Source: an uncultured bacterium (GTDB taxonomy: Bacteria; Bacillota; Clostridia; Lachnospirales; Lachnospiraceae). Taken from it: a stretch of 21,314 nt of DNA. Positions 15,772-21,314 of the stretch are shown in pieces. The DNA is taken from contig CAJMQE010000066.1 of NCBI GenBank assembly GCA_905215405.1, positions 1-21,314 of the forward strand, written 5' to 3'. The notes beneath the pieces are model-generated. The model searched no databases. It saw only the letters and a list, made by a program, of their open reading frames with translations, and was not told where the DNA came from. Position numbers and translations under genes: made by a program. The stretch's first letter is position 1. Each line of letters starts with the position of its first letter.

Positions 15772-16653
15772 ATGAAAGAAAAAGACAGGACAACTATGCA
15801 GGGACATCTTCTTGCAATACTGACAATTATAATTTGGGGAACAACCTACATATCAACCAAGGTGCTATTAAAAGATTTTACACCGATCGAAATTCTGTTA
15901 TTGAGGTTTGTAATTGGATTTTTGACATTAATGCTGGTATATCCGCACAGACTTCATATTACAGAACATAAGCAGGAAGTTCTGTTCGCATTGGCGGGAC
16001 TTACAGGAATAACGCTGTATTTTCTGCTAGAAAATATAGCGTTGTCAGCGACAATGGCATCTAATGTGGGTGTGATCATTTCTATCGCACCATTTTTTAC
16101 GGCAATTTTGTGCAGAATCGTATTTCGGCAAAAAGAAAAAATACGTCGTGGATTCATTGCCGGTTTTATTATAGCAATGGTAGGAATCTGCATCATGAAT
16201 TTCGGAGAATCCAGTATTGTGGTGAATCCACTTGGAGATTTTCTTGCACTTCTTGCAGCATTTGTATGGGCCTGCTATTCAGTCATAACCAGGAAAATAA
16301 GTTCATATGGATATCACACGATCCAGACGACAAGACGAACTTTTGCATATGGCATTGTGTTCATGATTCCAGTTCTTTTTTTTATGGATTTTCATCCACA
16401 GTTAACAGAAATTATCCGACCTGTGAATCTGCTCAATCTGCTGTATCTTGGGTTTGGCGCTTCAGCAGTGTGTTTTGCAACATGGAACTTTTCAGTCAGA
16501 GTACTTGGAGCGGTTAAGACAAGTGTCTATATTTATGTGGTACCAGTCATTACGATCGTGACATCGGCGGTGATCCTTGGAGAGCGAATGACACCTCTTT
16601 CCATGCTGGGAGCAGCACTTACAATGGCTGGGCTATTCCTATCGGAAAAGTAA
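15772..16653 (+). CDS. EamA/DMT-superfamily transporter
   Basis: This 293-residue inner-membrane protein has two EamA domains and about ten hydrophobic helices. Each half shows its hallmark: IWGTTYISTKVLLKDFTPIE near the start, and VWACYSVITRK plus VVPVITIVTSAVILGERMTP in the second half. Members export amino acids, metabolites or drugs; the substrate is not evident. An in-frame ATG at 15721 would add 17 hydrophilic residues that the family lacks; AGGAG at 15758-15762 favours the ATG at 15772, nine bases downstream. It follows the AraC gene and is the natural candidate for its control. Confidence 0.9.
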   Translation: MKEKDRTTMQGHLLAILTIIIWGTTYISTKVLLKDFTPIEILLLRFVIGFLTLMLVYPHRLHITEHKQEVLFALAGLTGITLYFLLENIALSATMASNVGVIISIAPFFTAILCRIVFRQKEKIRRGFIAGFIIAMVGICIMNFGESSIVVNPLGDFLALLAAFVWACYSVITRKISSYGYHTIQTTRRTFAYGIVFMIPVLFFMDFHPQLTEIIRPVNLLNLLYLGFGASAVCFATWNFSVRVLGAVKTSVYIYVVPVITIVTSAVILGERMTPLSMLGAALTMAGLFLSEK

Positions 16654-16706
16654 ATGGTTCTCTACTTTCACAAATTTTAGGTAATAATGGGGAATTGTGT
16701 CAAGTA

Positions 16707-16735
16707 TGGTCAGAAATCAAGTCATATGATATGAT
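16707..16735 (+). promoter_or_regulatory. Putative promoter of the two-component operon
   Basis: TGGTCA (16707-16712), a 17-base spacer and TATGAT (16730-16735). The start would fall near 16742, about 30 bases before the response regulator ATG. The -35 box matches four of six consensus bases. Confidence 0.4.
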
Positions 16736-16771
16736 GAAAGATAGAATGGAAGATAGTACCAGGAGGATTAC

Positions 16772-17500
16772 ATGAATCGGTTATTACTAATAGAAGATGA
16801 TGCAGAAATCAGCGAAATGCTGGAAAGTTATCTGGTCAGTCAGGGGTTTGAAATCTATACAGCATTTGATGGCATTCAGGCCGTGCAAATGTTTCAGGAA
16901 AGAGCATATGACTTGATATTACTGGATTTGATGATTCCCAGACTCAGTGGGATGGAGGTCATGAAGAAAATAAGACAGACCAGCACGGTTCCGATCATTA
17001 TTATGTCAGCAAAAGATACGGACTCTGATAAATCGCTTGGGCTCGGGCTTGGAGCAGATGATTATATAACAAAACCGCTGTCTGTTACAGAGTTGCTGGC
17101 CAGGATCAGGGCCAATATCAGACGTTCCACCCAATATGCTGGAAATAGCAATGAAAATGGTAATCAGACAATGGCAGATAGCGGAAAAACAGAGGCGCAA
17201 CAGCATGTTGAAGTCGGAGATCTGCTATTGGATCTACAGGATTTTACTTTAAAACGGAAAGGCGAATTGATTATGCTGACAGCCAGAGAGTTTGAAATCC
17301 TGAAGCTTTTGATGAGCAATCCGAAGAAAGTATATACAAAAGAACAATTGTTTACCATGGTTTGGAAAGATGACTACTATGGAGATGAAAATGTTGTGAA
17401 CGTGCAGATCAGCCGTTTGCGTAACAAAATCGAAGAAGATCCAAGAAACCCAAGATATCTACTTACAGTATGGGGGATTGGATACAAAATAGGAAGCTGA
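16772..17500 (+). CDS. OmpR/PhoB-family response regulator
   Basis: This 242-residue response regulator has a receiver domain with the acidic pocket EDD (8-10), phosphoacceptor Asp52 (LLDLMIP), Ser79 (IIMSA) and Lys101 (ITKPLS), a linker of about 35 residues, and a C-terminal winged-helix DNA-binding domain (LTAREFEILKLLMSNPKKVYTKEQLF and NVVNVQISRLRNKIEEDPRNPRYLLTVWGIGYKI). The ribosome binding site AGGAGG lies six bases before the ATG. The kinase gene follows after 16 bases. It presumably binds the tandem sites at 18468-18506 ahead of the ABC transporter genes; this is inferred from position and spacing. Confidence 0.95.
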   Translation: MNRLLLIEDDAEISEMLESYLVSQGFEIYTAFDGIQAVQMFQERAYDLILLDLMIPRLSGMEVMKKIRQTSTVPIIIMSAKDTDSDKSLGLGLGADDYITKPLSVTELLARIRANIRRSTQYAGNSNENGNQTMADSGKTEAQQHVEVGDLLLDLQDFTLKRKGELIMLTAREFEILKLLMSNPKKVYTKEQLFTMVWKDDYYGDENVVNVQISRLRNKIEEDPRNPRYLLTVWGIGYKIGS

Positions 17501-17516
17501 GACAGGAAGAAGAATC

Positions 17517-18458
17517 ATGATAATCATATTAGGACTGGTGGCAGGATTTCTTACAGTTGGACTGATACTTGTTTTGTATCGGGAACACCGTTTGAAGAAA
17601 TCACTGCGACAAATAAGTAAAAAGATGCAGGAGATCATCGCGCAGGATACAGATGAAAAAGTAATGCTTTTCACGCATGAAGCTGATGTCATAGAGCTAT
17701 TGAAACAGATCAACCGGATATTAGAAGATCGGCAGATCAGAAAAGCAGAATTTGCAGGTTCCCAGATGCAGGCAAAGCGCATGCTGAGTAATATTTCACA
17801 TGATATTAGGACGCCATTGACTGTGATCCTTGGATATCTGGAGATCATGCAGGCACAATCGGAAATAGAAGATAAAACCGAAAAAGAACGCAACATGCTT
17901 ATGAAAGTTGAAAAAAAGGCACAGGAAATGATGAATCTGATCAATCAGTTCTTTTCTCTTGCAAAACTGGAAGCAGGGGATACAGAGCTGAAATTGTGCT
18001 GCCTTGATATCAATGAGATCTGTCGTGCATGCATTCTGGATTATTATCAGATCCTGACAGAAAAAGAATTTACAGTAGATATCAGTCTTCTTGATCATAA
18101 GGGATCTGTTTATGCGGATGAAGCAGCAGTAAAAAGAATTTTGACGAATCTGATTACAAATGCGATCCGTTATGGCAGGGATGGAAAATATATCGGACTG
18201 ACAATAGAAGAAAAAGAGGATCAGATTCAGATTCAGGTCTCGGACAGAGGACATGGAATCAGACAGGATCAGAAAGCCCATGTGTTTGACAGACTTTATA
18301 CAATGGATGATTCGAGAAATAAGAATATAGAGGGAAATGGACTGGGGCTGACAATTGCTAGAAATCTAGCCGTTTCTATGGGAGGCGACATTACCGTAGA
18401 GAGTGAGCCTGATGTGAGCACCACATTTACAGTAACATTTCCAGCATTGAAAATATAA
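17517..18458 (+). CDS. Sensor histidine kinase, single-TM type
   Basis: This 313-residue kinase has one N-terminal membrane segment (about residues 2-21) and almost no extracellular part, then a cytoplasmic linker. The HisKA domain has the phosphorylated His95 (SNISHDIRTPLTVILGYLE), and the ATPase domain has the N box (LTNLITNAIRYG), G1 (SDRGHGI), F box (VFDRLYT) and G2 (GNGLGLTIA). Kinases of this size without a sensor domain often work with peptide-antibiotic ABC transporters, which sense the drug for them. Here the transporter genes downstream are damaged, so the kinase may lack its input or serve another partner. All catalytic motifs are intact. Confidence 0.93.
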   Translation: MIIILGLVAGFLTVGLILVLYREHRLKKSLRQISKKMQEIIAQDTDEKVMLFTHEADVIELLKQINRILEDRQIRKAEFAGSQMQAKRMLSNISHDIRTPLTVILGYLEIMQAQSEIEDKTEKERNMLMKVEKKAQEMMNLINQFFSLAKLEAGDTELKLCCLDINEICRACILDYYQILTEKEFTVDISLLDHKGSVYADEAAVKRILTNLITNAIRYGRDGKYIGLTIEEKEDQIQIQVSDRGHGIRQDQKAHVFDRLYTMDDSRNKNIEGNGLGLTIARNLAVSMGGDITVESEPDVSTTFTVTFPALKI

Positions 18459-18467
18459 ATTACTGGC

Positions 18468-18523
18468 ATGTAAGAAAAATGTAAGATTTTGTACAGAACT
18501 GTGAAAGGATTGGTTGCTATAAT
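18468..18523 (+). promoter_or_regulatory. Response-regulator binding array and -10 box before the ABC operon
   Basis: TGTAAG (18469), TGTAAG (18480), TGTACA (18490) and TGTGAA (18500) recur every 10-11 bases, one helix turn, ahead of TATAAT (18518-18523). At the -35 position the sequence (AGAACT) is poor. Direct repeats one turn apart, a good -10 and a missing -35 are typical of promoters activated by OmpR-family regulators. The regulator encoded upstream is the natural candidate. The fourth site is diverged. Confidence 0.6.
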
Positions 18524-18553
18524 TGGGGCAGTAAGAAAGCAAAGGAGAACTAT

Positions 18554-18874
18554 ATGGAATATTTACTGGAAACCCATGGACTGACAAAAGTGGTAAAAGG
18601 AAAGACGCTGGTGTCAGATTTGCATATGCATGTACCAAAGGGAAAAATCTACGGATTTCTTGGCCCGAATGGCGCAGGAAAAACAACAACAATGAAGATG
18701 CTGACAAATCTCTGGAAACCTACATCTGGTGAAATTCAGATCTTTGGAGAACTGCTGACTGAGCATTCTTATGAAATGCTAAGGAGAATGGGAAGCATTA
18801 TTGAATTTCCCACTTTCTATGAACATCTGAGTGTACAGGAAAACTTAAAGATCCACTGTGAGTATATGGGATAA
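18554..18874 (+). pseudogene. Peptide-antibiotic ABC transporter ATPase, 5' part (premature TAA)
   Basis: This is the N-terminal third of a LanF/BcrA-type ATPase: Walker A GPNGAGKTTT (37-46), then MGSIIEFPTFYEHLSVQEN (79-97). At the Q-loop place this sequence has a Glu (Glu84), the E-loop known from lantibiotic and bacitracin self-protection ATPases. The frame is closed by TAA at 18872-18874 and reopens in the same frame, so one nonsense codon separates the parts; the reconstituted protein is about 304 residues, the normal length. The AGGAG ribosome binding site lies six to seven bases before the ATG. As read, the fragment lacks the signature and Walker B motifs and cannot hydrolyse ATP. Confidence 0.85.
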
Positions 18875-18894
18875 TACAGTCCGGACTGTATTAT
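18871..18894. other. Perfect 24-bp palindrome containing the premature stop codon
   Basis: The half-site ATAATACAGTCC (18871-18882) is followed without spacer by its exact reverse complement GGACTGTATTAT (18883-18894). The stop TAA is at 18872-18874 in the left arm. No T-run follows, so it is not a standard terminator. The sense codon that once stood here cannot have matched the right arm fully, unless that arm also changed. Confidence 0.95.
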
Positions 18895-19468
18895 GGACTC
18901 CCTGCAGTTATTTGGTCTTGCTGATCATAAAGATAAAAAGGCGTCCGAGTGTTCGCTGGGAATGAAGCAACGACTTGGTATAGCCAGAGCGGTACTGACA
19001 AGACCAGAATTATTGATCTTGGATGAGCCGACCAACGGACTGGATCCAGCTGGAATGAAGCAGGTCAGAGATATTTTGCAGATGCTGAGTACGGAATATG
19101 GAATTACAATTCTGATATCAACACATATTTTATCTGAAATAGAGAGTATCGCAGATGTGATCGGTGTGATCAGGGATGGCAAAATGCAACAGGAAATAAC
19201 GATGAAAGAGATTCATGAAAATGGTCTGGAATATGTGGAAATGGAAGTTTCAGATTTAAAGAAGGCATCTTATCTTCTGGCAGATCGTTTTGCACAGGCG
19301 AAGTTCAAGATTATGGAAAACAATCGTATAAGAGTCTATGGCGGAAGGCTGACAGCTGGACAGATCACAAAAGTATTTGCAATGGAAAATGTAGAAATAG
19401 TGGAAATCAGACAGAAGTCGGAATCCCTTGAGGATTATTTCCTAAGAATGACAGGGGAGGTAAAGTAA
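18875..19468 (+). pseudogene. Peptide-antibiotic ABC transporter ATPase, 3' part
   Basis: This is the continuation of the same ATPase in the same frame: the signature CSLGMKQRLGIARAVL, Walker B LLILDEPTNGLDP, the switch His in STHIL, and a C-terminal 100-residue regulatory segment that ends in ESLEDYFLRMTGE, usual for BcrA-type proteins. The first ATG is at 18893, without a ribosome binding site and within the palindrome, so independent translation is unlikely. The TAA stop at 19466-19468 touches the ATG of the permease gene. Confidence 0.85.
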
Positions 19469-19723
19469 ATGTTGCAATTGATCCGATTAGAATGGAAAAA
19501 GAATGGAATTAAAAAATATATTCTGGGTGCACTGATCGTGACTGCATTGTTATTTATATTTATGTATGCACAGTGCTTTCTTGGTATTGCAAGAGATGCA
19601 GCAACAGGGGTACCGGATTCCGCTCCTGGTATGGAAGGAATCATGGCACAGATCGATCTGTTCACAAATCTTGTATTTCTTATTATTTTATTACAGCAAC
19701 GATGCTTGCTTCCTTTATTGTAA
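19469..19723 (+). pseudogene. ABC-2 type permease, 5' part (frameshifted)
   Basis: The permease partner of the ATPase begins directly after its stop codon (ATG at 19469, GGGGAGG at about 19453). The fragment contains MLQLIRLEWKKNGIKKYILG, one membrane helix (about residues 18-38) and the start of a second. It ends LQQRCLLPLL after a frame change within 19676-19692 (ACL-type residues no longer match the family). The frame that continues the protein is one base back, so one base has probably been lost there. Intact, the protein would have about 236 residues and six helices, as in LanE/BcrB-type permeases. Confidence 0.78.
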
Positions 19724-20178
19724 ATGCCTATCAGAAAAAAACAATGAATTTGATGTTCTGCTATCCGATCAGACGTCAGAAGATCATACTTGCTCAGATG
19801 TTCTCGGTATGGATCTTCAATGTGATTTTTTTACTTGCAGCAAAACTCATAATATGCGCAGGAATTTCAATTCTGGGGCAAAGCCATGTATCAGACTTTA
19901 CCATTGATTATAATATGAATACATTTAGCTTTTATCTACAGATTCTCTTAAAAACAGTTGTAACAGTAACGGTCGGATTTATACCATTGTTCGTGGGAAA
20001 ATCACTAAAATCGTCAAAAGCAGTGATCATAACCGCATTTCTGTTATTCTTTCTGATGAATGGCACAATTGGAGAGATTTCTCTTGCAGGCAATTTTATA
20101 GCACCTCTGATACTTGTCATCATTTCACTGGTATGCGCAGGCTGCTCTATCTTTCGAATTGAACAACAGGATATTTAA
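19681..20178 (+). pseudogene. ABC-2 type permease, 3' part
   Basis: The second part of the permease runs in the -1 frame. From 19681 it reads YYFITATMLASFIVNAYQKK, then MNLMFCYPIRRQKIILAQM, the conserved cytoplasmic loop of these permeases, and three to four further membrane helices, ending in SIFRIEQQDI. A nominal ATG at 19573 precedes unrelated out-of-frame residues and is not a real start. Only one permease gene is seen; LanFEG systems normally have two, so the transporter may be BcrAB-like. Confidence 0.78.
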
Positions 20179-20201
20179 TCTGAAAGAAAAACAATCCTTT
20201 A

Positions 20202-20229
20202 TTGCAAATATCTGGGAAAGGTCTATAAT
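20202..20229 (+). promoter_or_regulatory. Promoter of the DUF3784 gene
   Basis: TTGCAA (20202-20207), 16-base spacer, perfect TATAAT (20224-20229), about 50 bases before the ATG at 20277. It suggests that the gene is expressed independently of the damaged ABC operon. Confidence 0.6.
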
Positions 20230-20276
20230 AGTCACATGTGGGCCCAGCCCGAATTCTTTAGTAATGGAGGAAAGAA

Positions 20277-20729
20277 ATGTTAGTTTTAGGATGGATTGTT
20301 GTTGTCATAATGGCGGCAATCGCAGTTTTGATTCTTACAGGAAAAGGTGGCTGTTTTATCGCAGGATTTAATACAGCAAGTAAGAAACAGAAAGAAAATT
20401 ATAATGTAAAACTACTTAATTATATTTGTGGAATTGGCCTGGTGGTGCTGACGATCATTGCGGCAGCAGGTCTTGCTCTTCACGGAGAATTTCCAGCATC
20501 ACTGCACTGGTTGATGCCATGGGGATATCTTTGTCTGGTCTTTGTGGTACTTGTCCTGTCTAATACAGTCTGTAGAAAAGATGTAATGGCTGTAATTCTT
20601 GGTTCAGGAAAAAATAATACCAGACCACATACAGGAAAGATCAGTTTTGAGGATATCGATATGACCGCAAATGAGGCTGACAGCAGTAAGAATGATCAGT
20701 CTTCAGAGAATAACACACCAGAAGCATAA
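20277..20729 (+). CDS. DUF3784-type membrane protein
   Basis: This 150-residue protein has three membrane helices (about 2-20, 45-67 and 75-96) and a hydrophilic, acidic tail of about 50 residues (DSSKNDQSSENNTPEA) that is probably cytoplasmic and disordered. The motif GKGGCFIAGFNTASKKQKENY between the first two helices is characteristic of DUF3784, a family of unknown function found in Firmicutes, often near ABC transporter genes. GGAGG lies seven bases before the ATG. Whether it works with the adjacent, damaged transporter is unknown. Confidence 0.8.
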   Translation: MLVLGWIVVVIMAAIAVLILTGKGGCFIAGFNTASKKQKENYNVKLLNYICGIGLVVLTIIAAAGLALHGEFPASLHWLMPWGYLCLVFVVLVLSNTVCRKDVMAVILGSGKNNTRPHTGKISFEDIDMTANEADSSKNDQSSENNTPEA

Positions 20730-20752
20730 ATTACATATTTCGACAATATTCG

Positions 20753-20781
20753 TTGACAGAAATGCAGGTATTTGATACATT
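20753..20781 (+). promoter_or_regulatory. Promoter of the hemerythrin gene
   Basis: Perfect TTGACA (20753-20758), 17-base spacer, TACATT (20776-20781), about 45 bases before the ATG at 20827. Confidence 0.65.
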
Positions 20782-20826
20782 CATCTTAGGGAAGCATACC
20801 ATACAAGAGAGAAGAGAGGGCATTGC

Positions 20827-21222
20827 ATGTTTGAGATGAAAGATGAATATTTAACAGGAATTGATCAGATTGATCAGGAACACCGCAGATTGTTTGAAAT
20901 CGCACAGGAAGCGTATGAATTGAAAAATAATGAGTTCATACCAGACAAGTACGATAATATCAGCGAGCTGCTCCATGAATTAAAAGATTATACAATACAG
21001 CATTTTCAGCATGAAGAGGCTTATATGGAAAGTATTCAGTATAAAAGAATGTTTACCCAGAAGATACAGCATCAGGCTTTTATAGAAAAGCTGGAAGAGT
21101 TCAATCTGGATCATTTGGATGACGACTCGGATGAAATGATCGTGGAGATACTGGAATTTCTGACAAGCTGGCTGGTTGAACATATTCTGGAAAATGATAA
21201 AAAAATTGGTGATTCGAACTAA
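20827..21222 (+). CDS. Bacteriohemerythrin
   Basis: This 131-residue four-helix protein of the hemerythrin family binds a di-iron site and reversibly binds or consumes O2; in anaerobes it is thought to serve in oxygen sensing or protection. Seen: DQIDQEHRRLF (His19), HFQHEEAYM (His59 and Glu63), QHQAFIEKL (His82) and HILENDKK (His119 and Asp124). At the place of the first His of the usual HxxxH pair there is Gln78 (QKIQH), so one canonical iron ligand is missing. The start has AGAGGG six bases upstream and its own promoter. It is a single-gene unit. Confidence 0.92.
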   Translation: MFEMKDEYLTGIDQIDQEHRRLFEIAQEAYELKNNEFIPDKYDNISELLHELKDYTIQHFQHEEAYMESIQYKRMFTQKIQHQAFIEKLEEFNLDHLDDDSDEMIVEILEFLTSWLVEHILENDKKIGDSN

Positions 21223-21259
21223 TTAGAATAATGACGATAAAAGACTTTGCAGGTAATAT

Positions 21260-21307
21260 ACTCAATGGCATTAAGTTAAGAAAGTCTCACATCACAAAAA
21301 ATGTGGT
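21260..21307 (+). repeat. Right copy of 48-bp terminal inverted repeat
   Basis: Exact inverted copy of 1-48. Seven more bases of the element follow here. The sequences inward from both copies are only weakly alike (GGTA-TA), so the element edge is near the start of the match, ACTCAATGG. Confidence 0.85.
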
Positions 21308-21312
21308 GTGGG
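21286..21312 (+). other. Stem-loop inside the terminal repeat
   Basis: CTCACATCACA (21286-21296), loop AAAAA (21297-21301) and TGTGGTGTGGG (21302-21312) pair along all 11 positions as RNA if G-U pairs are allowed. It may be a transcript end or a structure near the edge of a mobile element, such as the subterminal hairpins of IS200/IS605 elements. Confidence 0.5.
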
Positions 21313-21314
21313 AT

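Larger units (their letters stand above)
21231..21314 (+). other. Short open frame running off the right end
   Basis: An ATG at 21231 opens 28 codons without a stop to the window edge, running through the 48-bp repeat. No ribosome binding site precedes it. The left copy of the repeat is preceded in the same frame by a stop, so a gene common to both copies cannot start at this ATG. It is probably chance. Confidence 0.15.

Noticed and set aside
17459..17944. Minus-strand ORF of 161 residues across the regulator-kinase junction
   Set aside because: Antisense shadow rich in Ser, Cys and Ile; both plus-strand genes are clearly real.
18871..18894. Palindrome as a transcription terminator
   Set aside because: No loop and no T-run follow, and it lies within a coding sequence.

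Overview
The window looks like a contig from a low-to-mid GC Firmicute, most likely a gut Lachnospiraceae (Clostridia). The reasons are purine-rich GGAGG-type ribosome binding sites, a T-box leader in front of thrS, a DUF2089 regulator, a TGS-less ThrRS, DUF3784, hemerythrin and BcrA/LanF-type transporter families. This is inferred from gene families, not from a marker gene. The two ends carry a 48-bp perfect inverted repeat (1-48 and 21260-21307), as expected when an assembly stops at copies of a multicopy element.

Layout. 1-961: DUF2089 HTH protein and a small three-TM protein, with promoter and terminator. 1082-2980: a sCache chemoreceptor broken by one extra A in a six-A run. 3090-5255: promoter, T-box (ACC specifier) and thrS. 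5356-6087: alpha/beta hydrolase. 6344-6556: 70-residue proline-rich acidic protein. 6868-7758: tartronate semialdehyde reductase. 7796-7879: bidirectional terminator. 7884-8309 (minus): PPC/DUF296 protein. 8547-13651: an MrfA/YprA-like DEAD helicase followed by a UvrD/PcrA-like helicase with a C-terminal Tudor-like domain, a plausible DNA-repair pair. 13652-16653: TetR, AraC and an EamA transporter. 16772-20178: an intact OmpR/histidine kinase pair, then an operator-like tandem repeat and a broken LanF/BcrA-type peptide-antibiotic ABC transporter. 20277-21222: DUF3784 membrane protein and bacteriohemerythrin.

Three genes carry lesions: the chemoreceptor (frameshift), the ABC ATPase (in-frame TAA inside a perfect 24-bp palindrome) and the ABC permease (frameshift). 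The two-component system and its presumed binding site remain intact, so it would be a regulator with a damaged target.

The most unusual feature is the spacers. Several hold short degenerate tandem arrays, and four of these include the stop codon of the preceding gene, so that stop codons are reiterated, often in all three frames. No rRNA, tRNA, CRISPR array, phage genes or complete transposase were found.
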